Part shown: positions 1 to 8,116 of the stretch, piece after piece | Layout of the letters: each line of letters opens with the position of its first letter | Numbering within the stretch: the first letter of the stretch is position 1 | DNA from: RBG-16-58-11 sp043783305 | Lineage (GTDB): Bacteria; Pseudomonadota; Gammaproteobacteria; Burkholderiales; Thiobacteraceae | Direction of reading: 5' to 3' | NCBI GenBank assembly: GCA_043783305.1 | Contig: JAYVZN010000074.1 | Span: 10,134 to 74,133, forward strand | Length of the DNA stretch: 64,000 nt | Notes under the pieces: model-generated | Database searches by the model: none | The model's input: only the letters and a program-made list of their open reading frames with translations | What the model was told of the DNA's origin: nothing | Made by a program: the position numbers and the translations under genes

Positions 1-135
1 CAGCAACAGGTGCATTTACTACGCCATCTCAAATGCGATGAAATTCAGGGATTTTTATTCAGCTCGGCGGTACCTGCACAGCAAATAGAAACGTTTTTGC
101 GCGAAAATAAAATCTTGGAAATCCAGGTCGCCTAA
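1..135 (+). CDS. EAL-domain protein, C-terminal end (partial)
   Basis: The reading frame is open from the first base and ends in TAA after 44 residues. The fragment contains the stretch CDEIQGFLFS followed by SAVPAQQIETFL, which is the usual end of EAL c-di-GMP phosphodiesterase domains (pattern C-D-E-x-Q-G-F-L-F-S-x-P). Everything upstream, including the catalytic residues, lies outside the window, so whether the enzyme is active or fused to GGDEF/PAS domains cannot be judged. The assignment of this short tail to EAL is by motif only. Confidence 0.75.
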   Translation, partial: QQQVHLLRHLKCDEIQGFLFSSAVPAQQIETFLRENKILEIQVA

Positions 136-236
136 TCGCCCTTCCCACGAAAACAGAAGGTCCATTTTTAACACCGTTCGACTTATACCCGTCATAACGA
201 TTAAACTACACTTTTTCTGTACGTGGAAAGACGTAA

Positions 237-1055
237 GTGGCCGGTCCAATTGAAATTACTAATATGGCGCTTTTTTGCGATTTTGAAAATATCGCCTTGG
301 GCGTACGCGATGCCGAGTACCCGCAATTCGATATCAAAAAAGTGCTCGAACGTTTATTGCTCAAAGGCAGTATCGTCGTTAAGAAAGCTTATTGTGATTG
401 GGAGCGCTACAAGGACTTTAAAGCGACCATGCACGAAGCGGCATTTGAATTGATCGAAATTCCGCATGTACGCCAATCCGGAAAAAATTCCGCCGATATC
501 CGCATGGTCGTGGATGCGCTCGACCTGTGTTACACCAAGCTGCACGTCGATACCTTTGTGATTATCAGCGGCGATTCGGATTTCTCGCCGTTGGTGTCCA
601 AGTTGCGCGAAAATAATAAGCATGTGATCGGCATCGGCGTAAAAGATTCCACCTCGAACCTGCTGAGCGCTAATTGCGATGAGTTTATTTTTTACGACGA
701 TTTAGTGCGCGAGCAAGAAGCCAAACAAAAACGCCAGGCGCGTAGAACGCCGTCTGCGAAAGATAAAAAACCCACCACGGTCAAGGCCGAACCGGACAAA
801 CGTCAAGAAGCTCTCGATTTTATCGTGGAGACTGTTGAGGCGCTCATCGCTGAACGTGGCTCGGATGAAAACATCTGGGGCTCTCTGGTGAAAACCACTA
901 TGCAGCGGCGGCAGCCAGGCTTTACCGAATCATCCTACGATTATCGCTCCTTCAAGGATCTCGTTGAAGACGCACAAAAAAAACACTTACTGACGGTTGT
1001 CCGCCACGAAAAGTCCGGACAATACACCATTCGCCTGCCGGCAACCGACGATTGA
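237..1055 (+). CDS. NYN-domain (PIN-like) putative RNase with C-terminal LOTUS/OST-HTH domain
   Basis: The protein has 272 residues. Residues about 10-155 form a NYN domain of the LabA/DUF88 type: FCDFENI near residues 13-19 and SGDSDFSPL near 110-118 carry the conserved acidic residues expected for metal-dependent RNA cleavage. A lysine/arginine-rich linker follows (about 160-185), then a winged-helix OST-HTH/LOTUS domain (about 190-268), a predicted RNA-binding module. The start chosen is GTG with a GGAAAG sequence 7 bases upstream; an ATG at residue 10 is a less likely alternative because the strand before the first Asp would be cut. The next gene (small acidic protein) begins 18 bases downstream and metK follows, so these are probably co-transcribed. 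Family members are generally inferred to act in RNA processing or degradation; the target here is unknown. Confidence 0.85.
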   Translation: MAGPIEITNMALFCDFENIALGVRDAEYPQFDIKKVLERLLLKGSIVVKKAYCDWERYKDFKATMHEAAFELIEIPHVRQSGKNSADIRMVVDALDLCYTKLHVDTFVIISGDSDFSPLVSKLRENNKHVIGIGVKDSTSNLLSANCDEFIFYDDLVREQEAKQKRQARRTPSAKDKKPTTVKAEPDKRQEALDFIVETVEALIAERGSDENIWGSLVKTTMQRRQPGFTESSYDYRSFKDLVEDAQKKHLLTVVRHEKSGQYTIRLPATDD

Positions 1056-1073
1056 TTAAAAAAGGAGGTCACC

Positions 1074-1379
1074 ATGAATTTAGATGAGCTAGCCATTAAT
1101 TCCGTTAAAGAGTATTTCGAAGCCATTGCACAAAATGCATTGGATGGTGCTTATGCTACCCTCGATGACGATATGTCGTATGCGGAATTTATGGAATCCT
1201 TGATTGAAAAAATCAATCAATTTTCATCCGAGCATGTCGCCAGTGAAGTGTTACACCTTAGCTCTAAATCCATTGAGGAATACAACAGCGGTGGCGGTAT
1301 GTATGTGGACGATGTTCAGGAACTCATCGACACACACGATGAGACCGATGACGAGTTTGACGAAGACGAAAATACCTAA
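1074..1379 (+). CDS. small acidic protein of unknown function
   Basis: I do not recognise this 101-residue protein. It has a very strong ribosome binding site (AAAGGAGGT, 6 bases before ATG), so it is likely translated well. It is strongly acidic, ending in a run rich in Asp and Glu (residues about 85-100: ETDDEFDEDEN). Helix-forming stretches dominate the first 60 residues; there is no signal peptide or membrane segment. It sits 18 bases after the NYN-LOTUS gene and 27 bases before metK, suggesting a three-gene transcription unit. An acidic partner of a basic RNA-binding protein is conceivable, but that is inference from charge and neighbourhood only. Confidence 0.7.
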   Translation: MNLDELAINSVKEYFEAIAQNALDGAYATLDDDMSYAEFMESLIEKINQFSSEHVASEVLHLSSKSIEEYNSGGGMYVDDVQELIDTHDETDDEFDEDENT

Positions 1380-1406
1380 GGCTTCCCAAAAAACCTAAGG
1401 CGCAAA

Positions 1407-2600
1407 ATGGCACGTCAATATCTTTTTACCTCCGAATCGGTTTCGGAAGGTCATCCGGACAAAATCGCCGACCAAATATCCGATGCCATCCTGGATGCTT
1501 TTCTTGCCGAAGAGGCCACGGCCAAGGTGGCGTGTGAAACCTTGGTCGCCGACAACCTCATCGTTATCGCCGGCGAATTTAAAACCGCGGACAAAGCGCA
1601 TTACGAGAACATTCGACAGCGCGCCGAAGGCATTGCGCGCCAAGTGTTGCGCGATATCGGTTATCGCGATGCAAAGACCGGAATTGACCCGGAGCGCTGC
1701 GAAGTGCAGGTGCGCTTCAACCACCAATCGTTTCAGATACACCAAGGTGTAGAACTCGCAGGCGGCATCATCGGCGCTGGCGATCAAGGCTTGATGTTCG
1801 GCTATGCCTGCGATGAGACACCGGATCTCATGCCTTACCCGATTTGGCTGGCGCATCGCTTAGTGCAGCAACTGGCCACACTGCGCCACGTAGACACATT
1901 ACCGTGGTTGCGCCCCGATGCGAAAAGCCAAGTCACGGTGGTATACGAAGACCAGCGCGTGGTCGGCATCGATAACGTCGTGATCTCCACCCAAATCGCG
2001 CACGACCTCGACCCCGCTTGGGTCACGCAAGAAATTACGCGTACGATCATTGACCCGTTAGTACCGAAAACTCTGCGTACACCCGAGTTTCGTAGTTGGG
2101 TTAATCCGGCTGGCCCGTTTGAGATCGGCGGCCCAAATGGCGACACCGGACTCACTGGGCGCAAAATCATCGTCGACACCTATGGCGGTGCCTGCCCGCA
2201 TGGTGGTGGTGCGTTCTCCGGAAAAGATCCCACCAAAGTGGATCGCTCCGCCGCTTATATGGCACGCTACATTGCCAAAAATATCGTTGCCGCCAAACTC
2301 GCAAGCCGCGCCACGATACAGATCGCCTACGCCATTGGTGTGGCTGAACCGGTATCGATCCTGGTTAAAACCCACGGCACCGGCAGCGTGGCGGACGAGA
2401 AGCTGGAAGCGGCCGTGCGCGCGGTATTCGACCTCACCCCACGCGGCATTATCGAAGCATTGGACTTGCGTCGTCCGATCTACCGACAGACCGCCGCCTA
2501 TGGTCACTTCGGGCGCAGCGAATTTTCGTGGGAACAGACAGATGCGGCGGGGCGTTTAAAAGCGCAGCTTTTCAATATTAATGGGAAACAGATCGCTTGA
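1407..2600 (+). CDS. metK: S-adenosylmethionine synthetase
   Basis: The enzyme makes S-adenosylmethionine from methionine and ATP in the cytoplasm, supplying methyl groups and polyamine precursors. The 397-residue length fits the family (about 380-400). Visible signatures: the N-terminal FTSESVSEGHPDKIADQISD with the ATP/magnesium-binding His and Asp, GAGDQGLMFGYA in the first third, and the phosphate-binding loop GGGAFSGKDPTKVDRSAAY. It starts with ATG 27 bases after the acidic protein gene. It ends only 14 bases from the converging dCTP deaminase gene, and I see no clear terminator between them. The gene appears intact. Confidence 0.97.
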   Translation: MARQYLFTSESVSEGHPDKIADQISDAILDAFLAEEATAKVACETLVADNLIVIAGEFKTADKAHYENIRQRAEGIARQVLRDIGYRDAKTGIDPERCEVQVRFNHQSFQIHQGVELAGGIIGAGDQGLMFGYACDETPDLMPYPIWLAHRLVQQLATLRHVDTLPWLRPDAKSQVTVVYEDQRVVGIDNVVISTQIAHDLDPAWVTQEITRTIIDPLVPKTLRTPEFRSWVNPAGPFEIGGPNGDTGLTGRKIIVDTYGGACPHGGGAFSGKDPTKVDRSAAYMARYIAKNIVAAKLASRATIQIAYAIGVAEPVSILVKTHGTGSVADEKLEAAVRAVFDLTPRGIIEALDLRRPIYRQTAAYGHFGRSEFSWEQTDAAGRLKAQLFNINGKQIA

Positions 2601-2614
2601 TACAAATGCTAAAT

Positions 2615-3826
2615 TTACATTGGCTTAAACTGTTTGGCTAATTTAAGGCTTTGTCCTTGATAGTTTGAACGGATGTCTTGCCCGTACAGAAGCTCGGGCC
2701 GAGCGGCCATTCGCTCATAGCGCAGCCATCCGACCGTCTGCCCATGCTCGAGCAGGAAGGGTACTTCGTGTGACCTCACTTCCAGAACCCCTCGGCTACT
2801 TCCCGCTTTATTTAACTCGGCATTCCAACCGAATCCGGGATCAAAAAAACCAGCATAGTGGACGCGGAATTCACCCGCACGCGTGTCGTACGGCAGCATC
2901 TCAGCCGCGTATTCCGGCGGTACGGCAATCGCTTCTTTCGTCATGAGGATATAGAATTCGTCCGGGTCTAATATCAGTGACGATGATCGGTGAAAACGAA
3001 TGGGCTCCCAGAAATCCAGCGGATCGTAATCCCGCCTTTCCAGATCAATGCGCTTGACATGCTTCTTCGAACGATATCCGATTATGTCGCGCTCCTTGCC
3101 GGTGCCTTGCAAATCCACAGTAAAAGGTAATACCCCGGTTCTGATTGATTTCGCATTTATCGCGTGGTCACTGGAATCAACAATCTGACCGTCATCGAGA
3201 AGTTTTTTCCATTCTGCGGCGGTGATGGCTTTTGCATCCTCTCCCCGTGTGCGGCGAAATCTTAGCTGGTTCAGGCGGGTGCCGGTTTTTACAACCACAC
3301 TGAAACTCCGTGGCGCAACTTCGATGAACAGCTCGCCCTTATAACCCTCATTTACCTGGTCAAAGCTAGTCGCTTCATCCGCAATTAAGCGCGTCAAAAT
3401 ATCCAGCCTACCGGTTGAACTCTTCGGGTTAGCAAAGGCTGCGACATCACTTTTCAAATTAATAGCTTCCAAAAGAGGAATAACGTACACCCGCCCCTTT
3501 TCAAGCACAGCACCGTTGCTCAGATCAATTTTAAAGTCATCAAATCGATCATCAAGCTGCCTCATTTTATCGAGCACTCTTATTCCCTTGCCGGGAAGAA
3601 AGCTTGTATCAACGGGATAAGCACAATCGCCAAGGCGCAAATCTATGCTCGCCGGCTGGACTTGGTCGTGATCGATCGGACGTAACGGCATCGTACTGAT
3701 CTCGCCGCTACTCAGCATTTGCTGAATTTTCTGACTCGGCAGGATTCCGGTATAGTCGCCTGCCCGCGCGGGAACCACCAAACCTGAATTGGCCGTCGGA
3801 TCGTTTTTCGTTATCACTTCATGCAT
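2615..3826 (-). CDS. 2'-deoxycytidine 5'-triphosphate deaminase, double-length form
   Basis: The 403-residue protein is about twice the length of the E. coli-type Dcd (193 residues) and reads as two successive dUTPase/dCTP-deaminase-like folds. Half 1 (about 25-210) contains QPASIDLRLGD and NPKSSTGRLD, the latter matching the substrate-binding S-S-x-x-R loop. Half 2 (about 225-400) contains LPYDTRAGEFRVHYAGFFDP, the A-x-x-x-DPG-type strand of the superfamily. The family is known mainly from alphaproteobacteria and converts dCTP to dUTP, feeding thymidylate synthesis. The ATG is preceded by AGGAAG at 8 bases. A separate dut gene lies in this window, consistent with a dCTP to dUTP to dUMP route. 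Confidence 0.88.
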   Translation of the reverse strand: MHEVITKNDPTANSGLVVPARAGDYTGILPSQKIQQMLSSGEISTMPLRPIDHDQVQPASIDLRLGDCAYPVDTSFLPGKGIRVLDKMRQLDDRFDDFKIDLSNGAVLEKGRVYVIPLLEAINLKSDVAAFANPKSSTGRLDILTRLIADEATSFDQVNEGYKGELFIEVAPRSFSVVVKTGTRLNQLRFRRTRGEDAKAITAAEWKKLLDDGQIVDSSDHAINAKSIRTGVLPFTVDLQGTGKERDIIGYRSKKHVKRIDLERRDYDPLDFWEPIRFHRSSSLILDPDEFYILMTKEAIAVPPEYAAEMLPYDTRAGEFRVHYAGFFDPGFGWNAELNKAGSSRGVLEVRSHEVPFLLEHGQTVGWLRYERMAARPELLYGQDIRSNYQGQSLKLAKQFKPM

Positions 3827-4443
3827 CGGATTTACTCTTCCTGTATTTTTTCTTGATGTTGTTGTACGAAGTAAAGCCCCGCTCCATATTCCATAAAAGA
3901 CGACAATTAAAATTCATAAAATAGCGCATCAACGGCCTGTTATAAGCGCGTGACTTCCGTTGATCCAGGCTGAAGAATAGACATTTTAACCGCATTCATC
4001 AAAATATCCTTGACCTCATCATCTACTGCCGCTGAAACCGTACGCAACACGTCGTCGTGTTGCGGGCAGCGCCTCTTCAAAGACGAGATCGACACATCCG
4101 AACAATCGATCAAACCTGTCAATATCTACAGTTACCTAAATTGCTATAACGCAGCCTAATACGCCAGCGAGGTTACAACCTTTCTTGGGAGCGTTTTGTG
4201 CGGGGATCGTATTCGATGCCTGCCTAGTATTGCTACGCCGTATTCGTCAAGCCGCTCGGTTGGAAATTTTAAACTCGGAATGGTGCCGAATTACGATGCG
4301 CCAACACCGCGGTTTAATCACAAAAAACACTGCGTGCGCCGTTGCTCAAGTCACGTGTCAACCTGCAGAAATAGATTTTTTGAGCCATCGTTATCGGCAG
4401 CAGCACTACCTGTTTTTTAAACTTATAAACGAAAGGGTAAAAC
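3827..4443. other. 617-base stretch without a convincing gene
   Basis: Short open frames occur on both strands (for example 3940-4122 minus) but have no ribosome binding site or recognisable motif. The only structure I see is a perfect inverted repeat at 4043-4064. The end next to position 4443 must hold the promoter of the downstream secreted protein; its AACGAAAGGG just before ATG 4444 is a plausible ribosome binding site. Confidence 0.5.
4043..4064. repeat. perfect 9-bp inverted repeat with 4-base loop
   Basis: The arms CGCAACACG and CGTGTTGCG flank a TCGT loop. It has no U-run on either side, so it is not an obvious terminator; it may be an operator or simply chance structure inside debris. 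Confidence 0.5.
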
Positions 4444-5781
4444 ATGAGAAACATCTGGGAATTCAGTCACGCCGCGCGGTTGGTGAAAACGACACTAATG
4501 TTGGCCGTTTTAGCGAGTCCGTTCAGTGTGCAAGCCAAGGACGAGGGCGTGAACGGCGCACTGTACATTCAGACCAACGAAATCACCAACGTCATCATTC
4601 ATTATGCACGAAAGAACAATGGTAAATTGGTTGAAATCGAACGCATCGCGACCGGCGGTAAGGGTTCCGGCACGTTCAAGGAGATCGATGGACTCGAAAG
4701 CGCGCCGAACGCCTTCGAAGGTGTGGGCAGTGTTATTTTGTCCTCAGATCACCACAATTTGTTTGCCACCAATGGCGGCGACAATAGCGTTTCCAGCTTC
4801 AAGGTCGGCGACGACGGCGCACTCACACTGGTGGATGTAAAACCGAGCGGACAGGCTGTCATAGGCCGAAGCGGTAGCGCAAAAAGCCTCGCCTATTCCT
4901 CGAAAAACGGCGTGTTATATGTGGCGCATTCGTACGGTCCCGACCATATCCATCTCTTCAATGTGAAGAAGGATGGAAAATTGGAACTGCGGGCGGATCA
5001 TTACGCCGTCAACACGCCTACCAAGACGGATCGTATCCCGTCGCAAATCGTGCTGTCACCGGACGGTAACTATTTGATGGCGGATATTTTGCTTGATCGC
5101 CGTCCGTTGAACCCCGACGGTAGTTCGACCTTCGTCCTTGCCAATGAGATCGACAAAGATGGCTTAGCGATTTTCCCGGTGAAAGCCGATGGTGGACTCG
5201 GTACACCGCGATTTGTCGATAGTGGCGGCGTGGTGCCCTTCGCAATCACCTTCTTGAATAACAGCAAGGACACGTTCATCAACGCCATCGGAGGATCTGG
5301 TGGCTTGGTGCTGGGGAAAATCGATAGCAACGGCAATGTTACCAACGCACCGATCGTAACGATCAACCAGAGCCAAGGTGCACCAAGCGAACTGTGCTGG
5401 GTTTCGATTACCCCGGATAACAAGTTGGCTTTCGCCACCGTACTTGGTTACAGCTATGTTTCCAGCTTTAAAATCAAAGACGGCGCGTTGCAGATCGCAA
5501 AAGATCCGGCAGCGCCTACGGTTCCCGGCGACGGCACATTCCGCGCTTTAGATAACCTTGTTTCGAGCGGCCCGAGCGATAGCTTTGCCAGCCCGGATGG
5601 CAAGTACTTTTATCAGATCTATGGCAATGCCTCGAAACTGGTCGCTTACAAACTCAACCGCCCGTCGAACGACGATGACGACGGGGACAATGACAATGAC
5701 GGGGAAGCCGATGGTTCCTTGATCGAAATCGATGTCCAGGCCATTCCCTACAACGGCCCGCAAGGCATGGCCGGCTTCTAA
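4444..5781 (+). CDS. secreted YncE/lactonase-like beta-propeller protein
   Basis: The 445-residue protein begins with a signal peptide (hydrophobic residues about 15-30, cleavage near VQA-KD), so it should be exported. The body is a series of repeated blade-like segments (GALYIQTNE, HNLFATNGGDNSVSSFKV, NGVLYVAHS, PDGNYLMADI, TPDNKLAFATV, SPDGKYFYQIYG) typical of the lactonase/YncE seven-bladed propeller family. Near the C terminus is an Asp-rich stretch (DDDDGDNDNDGEADG, about 414-428) that could bind calcium. No catalytic assignment can be made; many members are structural or ligand-binding rather than lactonases. It is a distant paralogue of the protein encoded at 8520-9755. A rho-independent terminator follows directly. 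Confidence 0.85.
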   Translation: MRNIWEFSHAARLVKTTLMLAVLASPFSVQAKDEGVNGALYIQTNEITNVIIHYARKNNGKLVEIERIATGGKGSGTFKEIDGLESAPNAFEGVGSVILSSDHHNLFATNGGDNSVSSFKVGDDGALTLVDVKPSGQAVIGRSGSAKSLAYSSKNGVLYVAHSYGPDHIHLFNVKKDGKLELRADHYAVNTPTKTDRIPSQIVLSPDGNYLMADILLDRRPLNPDGSSTFVLANEIDKDGLAIFPVKADGGLGTPRFVDSGGVVPFAITFLNNSKDTFINAIGGSGGLVLGKIDSNGNVTNAPIVTINQSQGAPSELCWVSITPDNKLAFATVLGYSYVSSFKIKDGALQIAKDPAAPTVPGDGTFRALDNLVSSGPSDSFASPDGKYFYQIYGNASKLVAYKLNRPSNDDDDGDNDNDGEADGSLIEIDVQAIPYNGPQGMAGF

Positions 5782-5808
5782 AGCTTTACGTTCAACACGC
5801 TTGAGTCG

Positions 5809-5842
5809 ACAGCCGGGGAGATAATCCCTCGGCTGTTTTTTT
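5809..5842 (+). terminator. rho-independent terminator after the propeller gene
   Basis: Arms ACAGCCGGGG and CCCTCGGCTGT form a near-perfect stem with a short AT-rich loop, followed by seven T residues. It lies 28 bases past the stop codon. Confidence 0.85.
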
Positions 5843-5989
5843 GTGCTTGCGATGCGGGCACTCCTGCCGAAATCACCGCAATGGATGGCTTTAGCACAAA
5901 GTTCAAAAATCACAGAGCGCCGTTTTTCTATCCAGTACCCGTTCAATCAAGAATACAGAATCAAGCACGTATTCCGGGGACGTGCGACG

Positions 5990-6168
5990 TGCAAGTTTAT
6001 CGTCCGGTTTGGTTGTCTACCACTGCGCGGTGAATGTCGCACACCTTGATCGGTGACTTACCGGGTATGAACCAAGTTTCTTTTTTGTGATGGCAATGCG
6101 GGCCGGGGATCTGGCCAGAAACCCCACACACTTCTACCCGCACCAGTCCCTTGGGGAGTTAATACAGT
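5990..6168 (-). pseudogene. displaced fragment of pbpC (3' region)
   Basis: About 180 bases closely match the intact pbpC copy at about 12488-12665, same orientation; I judge the identity to be well over 80 percent by eye. The minus-strand translation still reads VCGVSGQIPGPHCHHKKETW and FIPGKSPIKVCDIHR, as in the C-terminal part of penicillin-binding protein 1C. One codon is missing and in-frame stops occur near the right edge. No transpeptidase or glycosyltransferase sequence is attached, so this is an isolated relic, either of a duplication or of an incoming second copy. Confidence 0.85.
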
Positions 6169-6172
6169 GCCT

Positions 6173-6853
6173 GACCGTCGTAGTCGAAACCACGTTCGGC
6201 AAGCAGTTTTATCTGTTTGGCCACGCCAGCAAACAGCAAGTGCTACTTGGCGAAAATGCCCGCATGCAGTTCGCCGCTGCGCTCGCCCCGGTCAAGCCGA
6301 TCGCGTTCCAGAGCCGCGGCGGCCTCACCCTGCATGGCTATCTGACCTTGCCGAACGGTGTCGCGCCAAAAAACTTGCCGACCGCGGCTACGCCACGCTG
6401 GTACGTCTCGCTTTCACCCCTGACACCTTCGCCTGCGGCGTAGACATCGTCGGGCTATCCGATCTCACCACGCAAAAGGGACCACCGTACGGCGAGCTCG
6501 GCCGTTATTAGTGGGAACGCTACTTCGACAATCCGGATGTTCCGACGAACTTTGAAAAGCTGAAGCAAAGATCACCCTGCTATTTCGTAGACAAAATTCT
6601 GCGCCCAGTACTGATCGTCTACGGCGCCCACGATGCACGGGTACAGCGCGCGCAGTCGGAGAAAATGATCGCAGCCCTCGAAGCGGCGCACAAAGACGTG
6701 CAGACCCTAATGCTCAACGACGAAGGCCACCTCATCACCCGCTGGCCGAGCAACCTCAAGATGTACCGCCGTATCGAGGATTTTCTGGCGGGGTGTTTGG
6801 GTGGGCGTAGTTCGGGATTCGACTACTACGAACTGGGGGCATGGGCGTTTTAG
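6173..6853 (+). pseudogene. broken S9-family (prolyl oligopeptidase type) peptidase
   Basis: Recognisable pieces are spread over two frames. The first frame gives PVKPIAFQSRGGLTLHGYLT (near 6285-6345), the strand preceding the alpha/beta-hydrolase domain. After a shift the second frame gives KKLADRGYATL, FACGVDIVGLSDLTT, then an in-frame TAG (6509-6511), then WERYFDNPDVP, ILRPVLIVYGAHDARV and LMLNDEGHLI. The segment that should hold the nucleophile motif GxSxGG is deleted: RGYATL runs straight into the post-nucleophile strand. The acid (GAHDARV) and histidine (DEGH) loops survive. The combination of deletion, frameshift and stop codon makes it non-functional. Confidence 0.85.
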
Positions 6854-6945
6854 CTGGCTGTTTCTGGCGCAAATTTGTAGTTCCGTAGCTCACCGAAATC
6901 CGGCGTTCGCCATTTTTCCCAATTGCAGGCTTCATTGTTATTAGT

Positions 6946-6958
6946 AACCTAATAGGTT
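6946..6958. promoter_or_regulatory. MqsA-type operator palindrome
   Basis: The sequence AACCT-AAT-AGGTT is a perfect inverted repeat with a 3-base centre, 10 bases upstream of the mqsR ATG. It matches the known E. coli MqsA binding palindrome (AACCT, short spacer, AGGTT). The antitoxin encoded downstream retains the DNA-contacting segment GGGVNAFSRYE, so autoregulation of the locus is likely still possible. Confidence 0.8.
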
Positions 6959-6968
6959 ATATTTCTGC

Positions 6969-7258
6969 ATGGAGAAAAAGAGGCCGCATTACCTTCTATC
7001 CGAGATCAACAAGTCGTCAGAGATCGGGGAGTAAACGCCTTTACCGCGACCGCGCTGACTGGGGCCGCAGTATTAGGGCTATCCAGCGAGAAGGCGGTGG
7101 CGGTGGTTTTAGGACTCAAACAGAAAAGTTTTTATAAAAGCATGACCACGAATGCCGATCATAAAATCTGGCAAGACGTGTATCACGCGGTACTGAGCGC
7201 AGGCTTGGTGGCCTACATCAAAGTCACCTTGCGTGAAAATAGAACCGTGGTTATCTAA
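6969..7258 (+). pseudogene. mqsR: MqsR toxin gene with a frameshift near the 5' end
   Basis: MqsR is a RelE-fold mRNA interferase. The ATG at 6969 gives MEKKRPHYLLSEI in one frame; from about base 7008 the family sequence continues in another frame: QVVRDRGVNAFTATAL, then VLGLKQKSFYKSMTTNADHK and IWQDVYHAVLS to the TAA at 7256. The expected Lys, Gln and Tyr of the active site (FYKSM, WQDVY) are present in the second frame. The simplest explanation is loss of one base at the junction. No in-frame ATG rescues the long frame; it is open back to 6956 and could only start at a CTG (6965). Toxin activity is therefore probably lost, unless the shift is a sequencing error or is bypassed. Confidence 0.8.
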
Positions 7259-7274
7259 TTCAAGGAGAAATGAA

Positions 7275-7673
7275 ATGAAACACCCGTGCCTGAATTGCGA
7301 GAAAGGCGACATGGTTCGCGGCAAGAAAGATGCGGTGATTGAATACCGCCGTCACCGCGCCTCTGTTCGTGCCGTAAACGGTTGGCACTGCCCAGCGTGC
7401 GGAGAGATTGAGTTTACGGGTAACGAGGGCAAGCGCTATGCGGAAGCATTGGAAAAGCTACGACTGAAAGTCGACGCAGAAGAATCCGCAGAGTTGGCCC
7501 GCATTCGCAAAAAACTCAAACTCTCGCAGCGGCGCGCCGCCGCAATCGCTGGCGGCGGGGTTAATGCTTTTTCCCGATATGAGAATGGCAAAGCGCGGCC
7601 CGTCGCTGCAGTGATCAACTTATTCCGGCTGCTGGACAAACATCCTGAGCTGATCGATGAGATTACGGCTTAG
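7275..7673 (+). CDS. mqsA: MqsA antitoxin / transcriptional autorepressor
   Basis: The protein has 132 residues, matching E. coli MqsA (131). The N-terminal zinc-binding domain has CLNC (Cys5, Cys8) and CPAC (Cys39, Cys42); the C-terminal HTH-XRE domain has KLKLSQRRAAAI and GGGVNAFSRYE followed by LLDKHPELIDEI. The N domain neutralises MqsR and the C domain binds the AACCT/AGGTT palindrome. The start is set at 7275 because AAGGAG lies 7 bases upstream and residue 1 onward aligns with MqsA; the frame extends further upstream without purpose. The gene is 16 bases after the toxin stop and appears intact. Confidence 0.93.
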   Translation: MKHPCLNCEKGDMVRGKKDAVIEYRRHRASVRAVNGWHCPACGEIEFTGNEGKRYAEALEKLRLKVDAEESAELARIRKKLKLSQRRAAAIAGGGVNAFSRYENGKARPVAAVINLFRLLDKHPELIDEITA

Positions 7674-7844
7674 TAGCCTACCCACCCTCCTCACACCAAC
7701 GGGGGCACTTGGTTTTATCCAGGCGAATAAGCAGCAAGCTACTGTAAGACTAAAAACGTCCGCGACAGCAGACGTTGATGGGCATTTTTTAGTGTTTAAA
7801 GAAAAGGTAACAATACAAGATTTGACCCCTTATTTCCCTTATTT

Positions 7845-8105
7845 CGTGGGCGCACGATGATGAGTCGCGCTGGACACAAGGCGTTACGTCATGCGCTGTA
7901 CATGCCGGGTTTGGTGGCGCGGCAACACAATACAACGCTCAAGGTATTTGGGGATAGGCTAAGTGCCGCAGGGCTTGCGCCTAAAGCCGTGGTGGGGGCG
8001 GTCATGCGAAAGCTCGCGCACTTTATCTATGGTGTCGTCAAGTCAGGCAAGCCTTTCGATGCTAACTATGGGATGCTAACGCTTGACTTTCAAGACGGTA
8101 TCTGA
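7845..8105 (+). mobile_element. IS110-family transposase remnant (C-terminal end)
   Basis: Only the last 86 or so residues survive: FRGRTMMSRAGHKALRHALY, then GLVARQHNTTLKVFGDRLSA, then VVGAVMRKLAHFIYGV and LDFQDGI before TGA. This is the C-terminal Transposase_20 domain, including its S-R-A-G-H-K-x-L-R signature, of IS110 elements. The N-terminal DEDD catalytic domain is missing. The left junction is near 7845 and the right end abuts, within about 11 bases, a truncated copy of the neighbouring propeller gene. The element cannot transpose itself. Confidence 0.88.
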
Positions 8106-8116
8106 CACCTTATTTG

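Noticed and set aside
3940..4122. Open frame of 60 residues on the minus strand
   Set aside because: No ribosome binding site, no motif, and it lies in a gap rich in chance frames.
4185..4625. 146-residue plus-strand frame before the first propeller gene
   Set aside because: It overlaps the signal peptide and first blades of the propeller gene in another frame and resembles nothing.
7741..7800. AACGTC / GACGTT arms with downstream T-run as a terminator after mqsA
   Set aside because: Arms are only 6 bp with a 10-base interior and the T-run is displaced by several bases.
7818..7845. AAGATTTGACCCC sequence near the IS110 remnant, and a similar GACTCTGACCCC at about 57155-57170
   Set aside because: Both could be element ends, but the two do not align beyond a few bases and no second end is visible.
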